Positions 37,101 to 48,420 of a stretch of 64,000 nt of DNA are shown here, one piece after another (within the stretch, counting starts at the first letter, position 1; each line of letters begins with the position of its first letter). Made by a program: the position numbers and the translations under genes. The notes below the pieces were generated by a model. The model saw only the letters and a program-made list of their open reading frames with translations. It made no database searches and was not told the DNA's origin. The DNA lies in NCBI RefSeq assembly GCF_965638725.1, contig NC_134949.1, positions 128,462,294 through 128,526,293 on the forward strand, in the 5' to 3' direction. Source of the DNA: Aptenodytes patagonicus (taxonomy: Eukaryota; Chordata; Aves; Sphenisciformes; Spheniscidae).

Positions 37101-40100
37101 TTGCCTGTGCCGAGGGATGCCACTGGCAGCCAGGGACGGCCACTGGGCACACCAGTGTGTTTTGCAGCAGCTGGCTTGCATCTGAGAGCAAAAGTCCCCT
37201 CCCTAAATGCACACATATCCCCCCAGCCCATCCAAACAACAGCAAAGCATTGCAATATCCACTGGCAAGGGGCAGGGGCCAGGGTGGAGGCTGGATGTAC
37301 TCTAAACAAGACCCTGAGAGGCAAAGAAGGGTTATTCCAGTAGTTCCCCCTTCCAAGAGAGAAGTGGTTGTGAAAAATGGACTTTTTTCTTTTCTATAAA
37401 GGCAACTGCTTCCTCCTTCCTGCATGCTGCTGCATCCGCTCAGCTTTGCTGAGTGCTAGAGGTATGCTGCTTTAGTTTTTCCGCTTCTGTTACCCCATGG
37501 AGCCGCATGCCTGAGGAGGGAGAGCGGGAGACCCCATGCTACAGCAGCAGCAGCAGGAGCAGCGCCACGGCTAGTGCCTGAGCTGCTCCAAGACAGACTC
37601 ACCTGAGTCACTGACAGCCCCAGGTCACCCTGAAGCCAGCACCCTCCCTCCCAGGGGGTGAGGTGCAGGATGACATGTGCCAGGCAGGGAGAAATTCTTC
37701 GTAGCAAAGCTACACTGTACTTTGTCTAGTAACCTTGGGAGAGGGGCTAGGGAGAGGGGGCAGATATGCATCACTTCCACTCAGAGCATCCCTCACCTGA
37801 GCTTGTGGGCTGCGGGCAGGGACACCTCCTCCCAGGGTGGCAGGCAGCAGCTTCTCAGGCACCCACTGACCATCGCTGTCCCCCAAGGCAGCATGGCAGG
37901 GGGCTGCAGGAGGGCAAGGCGGGGTGCCAGGCCCTCTGGCATTGCTGGAGTGTCCAAGGGGTTTGTGCAAAACTGTGTTGCCCCCATAGCAGTGCTATGT
38001 AAAACAGGAGGAGTGGAGAGCTTAAAACTTCCATTTGCTGGGTGGAAAAGTAACTGGACAAATGTAGCTCTGTGGTATCTCAGATCTGCTGCAAAGTCAA
38101 GTCATTAGCTGAGCCCAAATCCTTCTCCTTAAAAGGCTCTTGATGTGCTATACAGCTTTCCCTACCCCATCCTCTCTGAAACTGAATCCCCGGTTGAGCT
38201 GGCTGGGTCACACACACATGCACACGTACACACACACGCATGCACGCACACACGCACATGCAGCACCACGTGGAGACTCTGGCCGGGCACCCTGGCCTTG
38301 CACCTGTCCAGTTTCTCCTGGGTGCTTGAATTTCCCCATGCAGCAGTAGGAAGCTGAGCTGACCCCGGCTCCAGGGTGCCTCTGAAGTGAGCTTGGGGGC
38401 CAGCCTGGGTGGACGCGCCCAGGGACAAACTCCCTGGGACAGTTCAGCAACCCCTGCAGTTTTTTAGTTGGAGAGGGCACAGGAGGCTGCAGGGAGGCCC
38501 AGACCTTTGCACACCGGCCTCAGGAATGCTCCACTCGTGTTTTCATGGTTCTTTGGTTCTGTAAATCAAGCAGAGAAACCTAAACCGGGATATAAATCCC
38601 TTCTAACTGCATATAGGCTTGGACACACAGAGGAGCATAGGAATCCAGAGGCCCTGGGGCCTAGCCCCCCCCCCCTCCAAATTTCAGCAGTAATCACTAT
38701 TTAAGATCAGGCACGTGCTCTGCAAAATGGCTGCAGGTCTCACAGTGGTCTGAATTGTAAAACAGCCTGCAGCAACAACATTTCAGTCATACAGTGTGTT
38801 TGAGTTTGTACGTGATACCCTCCTCAGCTCCCAGCCCTGTTGTGTGGGCCACCACAGGTTACAGGGATACCCCCCAAGCTGTCCGGCCCCACAGAGCCAG
38901 GGATCCCCGTCCTCTCTTCCCATCCCACCTGCCCTCCTCAGAGCTGAAAGCCACAGGAGCGCCTCTGCCTGCACCCCAGCCCAGCGCTGCTGCCCCTCTG
39001 CGGTGTTGGCTAGGCAAACGCATGTTGGTAACCCAGCATGAGCCATCGGAGGGGGCGTTTCTTGGGGCTACCATACTTCACTGCAAATGCTTACCTGCAG
39101 CACTGCTCTTCTGGCTTCTTTTTGCCCCCTCTCTCTTCTCAGAGGTGTTAACAGCACGCTGCTGTTGATGCCTAACATGATGCCCACCCGGTTTCACAAA
39201 GCTGCAGTTCCCCAGTGGTGTTTGTACTCCCCTCCCCACAGTTTTTCCCATATAGCAGCACTGAGGAAAGCTAATGGGCTCAGGTAATTTTGTCTGATGG
39301 AGCAGAGAATTACGACAAACCGTAACGTGCTTGAATCAAAATTACAGACCACGAAGTAATGTTTTTTCACTTTACGCTGCCTGCCCTGCCCTGCCTGACC
39401 AAACTATCAGCTGAGCTGCCTGCCACAGTGATTATTTCACCCGCCACAATGAAAATCTTTATTGGACGCAGCAAAGTCTTTAGTGTTAAAATCCATCCGG
39501 CTTCGGAGATGAGCAGGCTTTAGCTGGGGCTCAGCCTGTGCAGTAGCCCCAGCCATCGGCTGCTTCTCCCAGGAGCTCATCCCCTCAAACTGCACCGCAT
39601 GCTTTTCCTGTTCAAAGGGAAGAACAACAAAAAAAGCGGGTTAGTTTCAGCACAGATCGCCCGCAGGGCAAATTTACAGCCCCGCCTACAAAGCATAGCC
39701 TGGAAAATGCTGAAGGCAGAGAGACGAAAGCAGTACCCAGGTGAAAAGCCAGCCATTTTCAGCCCCTCTCTCTAGGATGTACTGTTTGAAACTATTGACC
39801 AGCCCCTCAGCCAGCCCTCGGCGGATGTGCCGGCACTGTGGTTATGTGGCCGGTATGCATCACTTTGCTCACAGCGCATAGGTAGCAGCTCGCTGATCTG
39901 GCAGCTGGTCGAACCTAGGGAAGGACGGGCATTACCGGGCTCCCAGAGCCACCTCCCAGACCTGCCGCCTTTTTGACCCTGCACCTCACCATCAGAGACA
40001 TGCTTCGGTAAACCTGGTGGCACCAACCGCATCCAACCTCCTGCTGGAGGAGGACGATAGCAGTGGTGCCTGCAGTGGGGACGAGTCCCATAGCTTCACA

Positions 40101-43100
40101 GGGAGTCCTCAGTTTCCTTCTTTTGGGGGTGAACAAAGCAGCCAGGAGCTGCAGGTGCCTTGACAATCTACATCCAAATGTTTCCTCCTGGAACCCACCC
40201 CAAACTTGTTCATTTGATGAAGCTGCACCCAGGCGGCAGCGCGTGGGGCAGGAGGCAGCTGTGCTCCTGAGCTGTGCCCCTGAGCTGTGCCGTCCCTCCT
40301 TGGGCTGGCTGAAGAGAAAGCAGAGTGAGGAGAGGTTTTCTTCCAGAGGTCGTCTTTACGTCAGAGTGAATTCTGGGTGCATCCACACTAGATACGCACA
40401 CATATGCATACATGGGAGTTTAAAATGCATCACATACTGTGCAGTAGGAAAAAAAAATCACAGTTGAGTGCAGGTAGGCTTTGCAGGAACTACTTATTAT
40501 CAGATATAAAAATGTGGGTATTTAATCAAAGTAAATAAGACGCTTTCCATATCAATCACAAGCAGTACATCAGGCTGTCTGTCAGGTCTTATTCTCTGGG
40601 GTGATAAGACGCTGCAAAGGACTTAAGATATTCCCAGATAAATCAGTATCTCCAGTGTTTCAAGTATGTGTTCTTCAAATTTTTCTTCCATCGACAGTTT
40701 TTGTCTGACAGTTTTACAACTCCAGCTCCTTTTCTGCTGTATGGATGTTTCCATCAGTCTGCTGGTAGGGGAGGCCCCGCTCCACCGAAACACTTGAGCA
40801 GGTGCTGAACTTTACGCATTTGAACAGCTCTGCCGAAATCAAAAGGCCCCACTGTCCAGCTTTGGTGGATCAGGGCTTCATTAAATCATAGGAAGCCGCA
40901 CTGATGGTTGATATAATCATGGCAGCACCCAGCCCTGCTCCTCTGCTCCCGCACCGCCGCTGGTATGCCTGAAATGGTTCCTCGGGAAACGAGCAGCCAT
41001 GACCACCACATGCAGCGCATGTCCATGTCTGTGTTAACAGGATGAGGTCTGACCTTGGAAAAAATCCTAATTACAACTTTCATGCATTCTCTGCCACCGT
41101 GATTTCGGTTCCTACCGTATACTCTTAAGGGTGTCAGCTTTTGCATTGCAAACTCCTGGAGGCAGCAAGGCTTTCTAACTTTGGCTGCAAATATTTGCAT
41201 ACACGCCGAGCTGCAAGAGACTTTCTCCACCGTTTATCTCTTCTTCAACACATCTCTGTTCTGCCCATTTTTTCTCACTTCTCCTCCAAAGGGAAAGTGA
41301 CAGAGTCAGCCACAACATGCCTGCAAGTGCTGCAAGACAGAAATCCGTAACCATCCCTTCCCCCCCTCCTTCTATGGTTTTAGATAATTAGTTGAAAAAA
41401 TATTTCCTTGCTAAGGCTACACCAGAGGAGAGGAGTGTATGAAGACTTGTAACTAGAACTGGGGAGAATTATTTTTGACAAATGTTTTATTGTCTTGGGG
41501 AAAGAAATGTTTCTTCGGTTGTTGCGAAACAATGCTCCAGTTGGGGTTGAGTTTTTCAGGTAGTTTTGACCAGCTGTTGGCATTCAGGGCTTGTTCCATG
41601 CAGCCAATGGCCAACGAAGGAGCGGTTGGGACCTCACTGAGGCTGGCAGGGAGGCAGAGGAGGGGACGTGGGAGGTCCAGTCCCCCCTTTTCACCTACCA
41701 CCGGGAGAGCGGCACACTCTTTCTTTCCTTGTTTCTTCATTTTTTTGTCATGGCTGGGTAATTAAGCCATGTTTTATGCCAAATGAACAGCTCACGCAGG
41801 AAGGGCTGAGAGAGACCTACCTTAGAGTTACCAATGACTTGGGGAGATCCTGAGTCAAATCTTTGCTCTCAACGTGAAGCATGGCAGGGAGCAATGTGAG
41901 CTCCAGTGCCCTTTCCTCCGAAGCACATCTCCCAGCCATCAAATTAGAAAGAAAAACCGAAAGAGTAAATTTGGCTACTCGGATCATTTGGAAGAAAAAA
42001 GCTTAGCAAAAACCTGATTCCCTTCCCCAGCATAGGCATGGCAGGGCAGCATTTCTGTGCCACTATGGGCAACTGTCCGTACGTCCACTCTCCTTGGCTG
42101 TTAAGGAAGACTGACTTCAAAACAAAGGTCTCTTTTGACTACGAAGGTATAAAATTCTACGCCATTTATCCCAGCCATAGGCTGCTTGTGCAATTTTACA
42201 AGCCAAACCTCCAAATCTGAAAGGTGAAATACAGTAATGGTTGACTCCATTAGCCCAACAGTTCTTTATTTGTTGCTGCTATTTACAAAAAATATGCACA
42301 GGCTATTCAAATTTGGTTTTGATAGTTAATGCGCAAGTTTATCAGAGGGAGAATATATCCTGTGCTTGTACCCACATACAGTGTGTATCTACATTTTTAA
42401 AGCTTGTTTACTGACCTTAGCAAATAGTTTTTCCAAGAAAGCTGCTCACAGGTTAAGCAACTAGTGAAGTGATCCGAAGACATTATTTAACGAGGCAAGT
42501 GACTCACCAGCTTAATGACAGGGAGGCCTCCACCAGAGAGCCGGGATGCCAGGGCTGGAAATCCAGGCAGAGGGAGGAGGCCCGCCAGCACGGAACAACG
42601 TGGTGCCACGCAGTCGGGGAGAAACGGGGTTTGCAGCCTCTGCGGCAGTGCCGCAAAGACTGGGTGCCATTTTGGAAACCTGAGTTGTGAACAGGCATTT
42701 TTGGATGGCATGGCGTTTTTTCCTGGGAGGGGTTTGCTGTAGAGATCCCCCTGTGTGCCCGTACCCACCAGCAGCTGTGCCACAGGGGTCAGAGGCGCAG
42801 TGGGCAGAGTACAGAGGTCCCCATACCCCCAGCATGGGCCAAGCACATTGCGACATCTCAGGCTGGAAAATAAACACCTTTGTCATGTTTTGCCCTCTCA
42901 CCAGGGCCTGTCTAGCCCAATGCTGCGCTGCCCGTCCCAGCGTCTCCTGGACAGGATAGTGCGGCGCTACGCTGAGGTGCCAGACGCTGGCAGCATCTAC
43001 ATGGACCACCTCACCGACCGGGACAAACTGCGCCTCCTGTACACGCTGTCAGTGAATTCACACCCCATCTTGTTACAGGTAGGTACCACTTTGCCCCAGC

Positions 43101-46100
43101 TTGAAACGCCACCCTGCAGCCCCTTGCAAGTGAACCCTCGCATGAGACGTGCACCAGCCCCTGGCTGCAGAGGAGTCCTGGCCCTACCCTTTGGCAAGCT
43201 CCCTAGCCTTCATAAAGCGAGTTTCTTCTATGGGGTTGGCTGGCTGAAGTCAGGCAGACTCCTGCAGTGGTCCTTGCATCAGCCTGTGAAGTTGTGGAGA
43301 GATACGGATGCCCAGCCCCTTAAATAAATCAGAAACCAGACAGGTTATTGCACTGGCGCACTGTGAAAGCCAGGGCTTTACATGTCCCCAATACTTCACA
43401 GTGTTATGTTTGCATTGCTAATATATTACTTAAAATCACAGCCTATTTATGAAAGAGAAAGAGCATGCTTTAGCACGGGAGGACCAAGACGCAGCGTTGA
43501 GGTTGAACATGGACTTGGGGAGCACTGATTTCCCAGGCTCCATGAGCCAGAGCTGTTTCTTCCATTTACATGCCACTGGTAACTCTCTCTGTAGCAACGT
43601 GTAGCTTTGCAGAGGTGTTTGGTGGAATCCCAAATACAACTGGGCTCTGAGCTTGAAGGCAGAGAGCTGGGAGGTCTCACGCCCCTCCCCTGGTCCCCTC
43701 CTGGCATGCCTGGCATGTGGCTCCTCTCTTTCCTTGCATGTGTTTCTGAGGGAGTATCCTCACCCATCCCCACCACTGCCCCTCCTTTAGTCCTCATTGC
43801 TGTTTCTTTCAACCCTTTGAGATTCCACGAAGAAGAGAGGCAGCGGCAGCATCTATCTCCTGCCCCAGGCCACTGCTGCCCTCAGCAGCTCACAGGGCTC
43901 TGCCCCCCTCCCAGGGAGGGGGAACGGTGCTCGTGCTCTGGGAGACTCCCGGGGGTCAGTCAGCCACCCCGGCCACGGCTCACTGGGGCATGAGGCTGCG
44001 GCTCTCAGCACTGTAAAGATACGGGAATGTAGCTTAAAGAGGTGAGAAAAATATGCTGCAGAGAAATGGCTTGGTTTTACGTGGGTGCCCAAGATGCCTT
44101 CACAGCAGAAGGGAGAAGCAACCTTAAACATGAAACTGAACGAGTTCATAACCCTGCCTTGGCAGGGTCAGGGGCGCTGGGGAGACAGACAAGTTATAAT
44201 GTAAATGGCAGAAAGCTTTGTGTTGGTACAGCTCAGAAGTCATTAGGTTTGTTTTCCACCTGGAAAACTGCGCTGCTAGCACGAGCTGCAGTGATGCAGG
44301 GAGCCCAGCCCAAGTGTCCCCACTGTAGCAAACACCCAGCACTTCTGTCCCTGAGACTGCAAAGTCTCTTACAAAATGGCCAGGCAGTTCTTACAAATTA
44401 GCGAAAACTGCTTTAGCCCCACCTCACCTCCAAGCTGTGACTTCAGCTATGCAGCGCTCATGAGGGACCCATCAAAGGCTCCATAAAGACACCTAAAATT
44501 AGCTCTTCTGTGGCTAAAACTTTCATGAATTTGAAATCTATTATTATCTTGGACTTTCCGGTTAGTCTCCCTCATGAAATAAGTCTTGAAGTATCAGATT
44601 CTTCTTCCTTAATTAAAAAAAGAAAAAAAAAAAAAGCAGCATAGCTACTCCGGGACGGAGCAGTGCTTTCCCCAGCTGCTGGGGCAGGCTGGGGTGAGGA
44701 AGGGTTGCAGCCTGCTTTAGAAAGCAAAACACGGCACCGGCACTGCTGCTTGAAGCCGGCCAGGGCACTGGAAAGTCCTCCGGGAGGGAGGTGGGTCCAG
44801 AGCGGGGCAGAGCACAGCGGCCAGAGGGCAGGGGCAATCCCCCTGTTCCCGCTCTCCCCGGCAGATCTTCCCCGACGTGGAGGGATGGCCCTTCCCACGG
44901 TACCTGGGCTCCTGCGGGCGGCTGGTGGTCAGCGCCAGCACCCGGCCCCTGCGTGACTTCTATGGCGCAGCCCCCGAGGTGGCCGCCGACCTGGCCCTCC
45001 AGCTCCTCGCCGTCCTCCGCTCCATGGGCACCAACGACCTCAACTATTTCTTCTACTTCACCCACGTGGACGCTGGCACCTTCGGCGTGTTTAGCAACGG
45101 GCATCTGTTCATCCGGGATGCCAGCATGCTGGGGATCATCGACAAGGAGGAAGGTACTCAGCAGGCTCCATGGCCGCGCATCTGTTGCAGGAGGGCTCAG
45201 CGAGGCAGGGGAAACAAATCTTTCACCTGCTACGCTCGGCCGTGCTGCTGATTTTTTTTTTTTAATCAACCAAACATCGCTTGCAAAATTAAATAATGAA
45301 AAGTTCACGGAGAGGTTTACCGACAGCAAAAGCATCAGCAGCTCCTGCCAACCTGGCTCTGAGTCGGGAAGGCGACAGGCGTTTTGTTTGTGCTGTCGGT
45401 GGTTTGGTAACCGACCGTGGGCGCTTATGTCCTGCCCGGCCCCCTCTGTGGGTGGCAGCAGCATCCAATGTGCACAGTGCTGAACGCTCTCATTTGAAGT
45501 CTTCCTAAATCACCTCTTTTAAAACTTTTGCCACACAAATGTCAATATTTGCAAGTAGAAATTTCATAACTTGATTTATTTTAAGTATTGGGTCAAATCA
45601 GACTCTTTTTAGGTGCATTTATCACATTAACTAATAATCATTATTATAACAACAAAATCCCCCTTTTGTCATTTTTACATAAAATCAAGAGTTACTATTC
45701 ACTTTTCACAGGTTACATTGGTCTACTCCTGGAAGTAGAGCTAGTCAAAGACTATGCCTCCAATAATTCAACAATTTCATTTTGAATGTTCAAATTTTCA
45801 AAAGGCCTTTGCTCAGCTCACACATTCAGCTGAGTAGATCTCAAATATTCAGAAGCAGCTGTCAGAGAATTTTCCACTGGGTTTCTTTTTCTTGTCCCAA
45901 CAGCTATTACTGTTGACTTGACTCCAGCTAGATGAGCTGTTGTTGCAATTTAATGATTTTGGGTAACATGCAAAAATTACGGGTTCGGCTGTTTGTGGTA
46001 GTTTTTGTAGGAACTCCACAATTTAGGTTAGCACTCCAGTTCTTCTCGCTTTTTCTGCATCAGTTTGACTCAACAGACTGCTCTCCACTTCCTCTGTCAG

Positions 46101-46659
46101 GCGGTTCTGCAGAGCTCTGTCATTCAGAAAAATGTATATATTTCAGGAGTGAGAAAATTGGCCCGTACACAGCTACAGCACAGAGTACTTTGTGGTGAAA
46201 GATAGCCGCATCCTTTAGATAGTAACAAACCCCATGTTAATACAGAGGTACAGACATACGTGATTATCCAAGATTTTGCTACTGTGCTTCTAACAACTGG
46301 TTTAATTGTCTCTAATAGGGAGCCAGCTGACTGACGGCCAGCAGGAGTATAAAGACATATTTAGCTGTTTGACTGTGGACTGCCAGTCTGCATTTGTGTC
46401 CTGTAACTCCATCAGAGAGAAGCACAGCCTCGTCATGGTATGTCAAGAGCTTTTGCCTAAGCTCCTGAAGGGGAAATTCCTGCAACCTGTGCAGGAGAAA
46501 ATAGACAGCTTCCTGCAGCACTGTGCCAGTGGTCTCGCCGATGACCAGGGCGTCAACGAGGCGGTTGCGAAGCTGGCAGAGCTCCTGAAACCTCTGCGGT
46601 CGTGCGATTCCCGTTTTGCCTACCGCTACCCTGACTGCAAATACAGTGACAAATACTGA
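30941..46659 (+). CDS. DIPK2B: DIPK2B, divergent kinase-like (FAM69/DIPK family) secretory protein, complete five-exon gene
   Basis: Orthologue of vertebrate DIPK2B (CXorf36, DIA1R), paralogue of DIPK2A. The coding sequence is the join of 30941-31164, 36055-36319, 42905-43078, 44865-45153 and 46319-46659: 1,293 bases, 430 codons plus TGA, close to the roughly 433 residues of the human protein. All introns are GT-AG and all phases fit. Residues 1-32 form a hydrophobic signal peptide. LDKCNACIGTSICKKFF at 54-70 is the family's conserved Cys-rich N-terminal motif. NYT at 97-99 is a glycosylation sequon. CPSQRLLDRIVRRYAEV at 172-188, EGWPFPRYLGSCG at 227-239 and RDAS at 305-308 belong to the kinase-like fold. 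The C-terminus ends CDSRFAYRYPDCKYSDKY. The protein is expected in the ER/Golgi lumen or secreted; no enzymatic activity is established. An in-frame TAG lies directly before the ATG. Confidence 0.96.
34325..34353. repeat. (GAAA)n microsatellite
   Basis: AAAGAAAGAAAGAAAGACAG run inside DIPK2B intron 1. Confidence 0.8.
35517..35524. promoter_or_regulatory. perfect CRE octamer TGACGTCA
   Basis: The palindromic cAMP-response element lies 223 bases before an ATG (35747) that is in frame with DIPK2B exon 2, and just ahead of a CpG-dense block. The octamer is uncommon in CpG-depleted vertebrate DNA. Function is inferred. Confidence 0.45.
35840..36320. promoter_or_regulatory. CpG-dense block spanning the intron 1 / exon 2 junction
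   Basis: About 480 bases that are strongly GC-rich with many undepleted CpGs (for example GCCGGCGTGCGGCGGAGC near 35952 and CCGCGGTGGCGCTGGCGC near 35973). It covers the last 200 bases of intron 1 and all of exon 2. It could be an intragenic CpG island or promoter. I judged density by eye; a windowed observed/expected CpG count is needed. Confidence 0.5.
36055..36319 (+). CDS. DIPK2B: DIPK2B exon 2
   Basis: Completes Arg75 and encodes residues 76-163. Acceptor TTTGGCAG|GTTTGAC, donor GTCCAG|GTCCGT. It contains the NYT glycosylation sequon (97-99), the ICTSLLKTKTCSLERAL segment with two cysteines, and RFQKWLRAKRLTPDLVQ at its end, all closely similar to human DIPK2B. It is 265 bases, entering in phase 2 and leaving in phase 0. 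GC-rich, which opens long antisense frames. Confidence 0.95.
36320..42904 (+). other. DIPK2B: DIPK2B intron 2
   Basis: 6,585 bases, phase 0, bounded by GTCCGT and CCCTCTCACCAG. It holds a CA-rich microsatellite at 38209-38262 and a C run near 38660. Several GC-rich ORFs on both strands have no recognisable domain. Nothing supports a further exon. Confidence 0.9.
38209..38262. repeat. imperfect (CA)n microsatellite
   Basis: CACACACATGCACACGTACA followed by further CA/CG-interrupted units; opens long overlapping frames on both strands. Confidence 0.9.
42905..43078 (+). CDS. DIPK2B: DIPK2B exon 3
   Basis: Encodes residues 164-221 in 174 bases, phase 0 at both ends. Acceptor CTCTCACCAG|GGCCTG, donor TTACAG|GTAGGT, both strong. 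The peptide runs from GLSSPMLRCPSQRLLDRIVR to DKLRLLYTLSVNSHPILLQ and is the most conserved exon by eye, shared in pattern with DIPK2A (CPSQRLLDRLVRRYAE). Being a multiple of three, it could be skipped without a frameshift. Confidence 0.96.
43079..44864 (+). other. DIPK2B: DIPK2B intron 3
   Basis: 1,786 bases, phase 0, GTAGGT to CTCTCCCCGGCAG. An A-rich run lies near 44,616-44,635. No other feature recognised. Confidence 0.9.
44865..45153 (+). CDS. DIPK2B: DIPK2B exon 4: kinase-like core
   Basis: Encodes residues 222-317 plus the first base of Gly318 (289 bases). Acceptor CCCGGCAG|ATCTTC, donor GAGGAAG|GTACTC. It contains EGWPFPRYLGSCG (227-239), the helix AADLALQLLAVLRSMG (261-276), NDLNYFFYFTHVDAG (278-292) and NGHLFIRDAS (299-308). 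By position, 288-293 would correspond to the catalytic loop and Asp306 to the metal-binding DFG-type Asp. His288 and Thr293 occupy the places where DIPK2A appears to have Asp and Asn, suggesting a pseudokinase. GC- and CpG-rich. Confidence 0.96.
45154..46318 (+). other. DIPK2B: DIPK2B intron 4
   Basis: 1,165 bases, phase 1, GTACTC to TCTCTAATAG. AT-rich in contrast to the flanking exon 4. No feature recognised. Confidence 0.9.
46319..46659 (+). CDS. DIPK2B: DIPK2B exon 5 (terminal coding exon)
   Basis: Completes Gly318 and encodes residues 319-430 plus TGA at 46657-46659. Acceptor TCTCTAATAG|GGAGCC. It contains KDIFSCLTVDCQSAFVSCNS (329-348), an amphipathic region around 351-385 and the C-terminal PLRSCDSRFAYRYPDCKY. 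The Cys spacing matches DIPK2B. No KDEL-type retention tail. Confidence 0.96.
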
Positions 46660-46945
46660 CGGCTTCAGAGGAGGGGTCCCCTGGGAAGGGCTGGGGCAGT
46701 GTCAGCCTCCTGCCAGCGCGGGAAGCAAGAAGGAACCAGGGTAGCTGGAAAGAGCTGCACCAAATCTGGGGCTTCCTCATCAAGGCGGAGGAGAAGGGAG
46801 CAGAGTGCACATGGGATTTATTGTTCATCTCCCAGAGATGCATTTGTTACATGGGATGTTAGACATGATGTAAGGCTTATGGATTATTAGCATTATCGTG
46901 AGTGACAGGGGCTACAGGATTAATAAATCTTATTCACGTATTTTG
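46660..46945 (+). terminator. DIPK2B: DIPK2B 3' UTR with AATAAA at 46922-46927
   Basis: The canonical poly(A) signal AATAAA sits 263 bases after the stop, followed by T/GT-rich sequence (TATTTTGGCCTTGG) within 20 bases. Cleavage is therefore expected near 46,940-46,950. This would be a short 3' UTR; use of more distal sites cannot be excluded. Confidence 0.65.
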
Positions 46946-48031
46946 GCCTTGGAAGAGTTTTCCATGCCATCCGTTAAAAAGAAACCGTCTGAAGGCAGCG
47001 CACTCACAACTAGCTAGATAGAGGAGCTTTATTACCAAGAAAGTCTTTCTGATTGAGATGATCTATACGTGATGTGGGATGGATAACAGCATTTAAGAGT
47101 TTCCTTGTGGGGATTTTAAAATCATAGATAAACTGAACCACCAGATCAGTTCCGTACCATCACCCATCACAGATCACTTTTATAAAATATTTAAATTTTA
47201 TTACTTTTATGGCACACAGAACAGAAAGGCGCAATCAGCCGCATTAAAAAGCTGAAAGGCCCTATGTCTCTTGAGACTTAATTTCTCTACTCCCCAAATA
47301 GAATTATTTTTAGTCTTTCCCAAGTTGATGGGCAGTAATTGGAGACTAATAAAGGTTCTTGTTTTAAGATCAGAAAAACACCAACTCTGGGATGTGATTG
47401 TCCAGTAGATACTTTCACACTTTTGTCTCTAAAGAAAACTGAAGGAACCATTTGCACAAAACCATTTAAATGGGAAAATTTCCTTAAGAGGAGAAACAAC
47501 ACAGGCAGAGGATGAGAGATTAGTTTACCCTGAGCCCGATGAGACTTGCTGAACACTCAATACTCCAGTGTAGGTGCTGGGGCACCCTCCAAGAGCTGGG
47601 GAGTCCTGACCAGCAAGAGGTACAGCCATCTTCATCCATTTTCCTTTGAAAGGAGGAATCAGTAAGCCAGTCCCCAAAGGAGTGACTCAGGCACCTAAAA
47701 TTTGGGGCGGTGGACTCTTTTTTTCACAGCAGTGGCCAACCCAAGGCTAGATGCAGGTGCCTCATTTTGTGGGGAAAGGTTGCAAAAGTTGCAGAGTTGC
47801 AGAACACAACTTTCTCACCCAGCATCTGTCAGTCCCTGTCCCGTGTGCTCCCCGTGGGGCATCAGAGGCCCACACCAAACCTTCCCTGATGTCTAGGGGA
47901 CTGCCAGACCTCACCTGAGTTTGAGGCTTTCTCCTGGGATCCAGGTGCGTGAGAGTCACCGAGCAAATTTGACTGAGCTGAGTCAGAAACTAGACTTTCT
48001 GGATCCCCCATAGTCTTCCTTTAGCCATGGT

Positions 48032-48070
48032 TCAAAAAAAAAAAAGTCAGTAACAAAAAAAAAAAAAAAG
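48032..48070. repeat. two adjacent poly-A runs
   Basis: Runs of about 12 and 15 A separated by GTCAGTAAC. Confidence 0.85.
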
Positions 48071-48360
48071 GGCAGAAAAAGATGTGAGTGCATTTGCATT
48101 GCAGAAAAAACCCCAGAGTTACGAGGAGCAAGAATGCAAGTCAAGTTTTTGTGTTGGCTGTGGAGGGGCTCTGTGTGCGCAGAGCACCCGGCCTGGGCTT
48201 AAAGTGAGGAGTTGCAGACAGATTAGGCATCCAAAACCACACACAGGTCTGACACTGGGAAAATCTGACCCAGGACATTTATTTTATCTTTCCTCCTGGC
48301 ATAAAGTGTCAAGTGCACCTTTCAACTCTCAAGAAGTAGAAACATTGAAAATAATTTGTA

Positions 48361-48420
48361 GGTAAATTTAGCTCCAGGCCCAGATGGTCTGACAGCAAAA
48401 ATGTTTAAATATACAGCCTA
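48361..48420 (+). repeat. possible ancient LINE reverse-transcriptase remnant
   Basis: One frame reads NLAPGPDGLTAKMFKYTA, which matches the xPGPDGxTAxxF pattern typical of the RT finger region of L1/L2-type LINEs. The frame is closed on both sides and no further RT block is clear downstream. Could be chance. Confidence 0.3.

Noticed and set aside
38140-38480. His/Thr- and Cys/Val-rich ORFs
   Set aside because: Produced by the CA/TG microsatellite at 38209-38262.
44613-45464. 283-codon minus-strand ORF
   Set aside because: It is antisense to DIPK2B exon 4 and its GC-rich flanks. The plus strand carries the conserved protein with exact splice sites; the minus frame has no recognisable domain.
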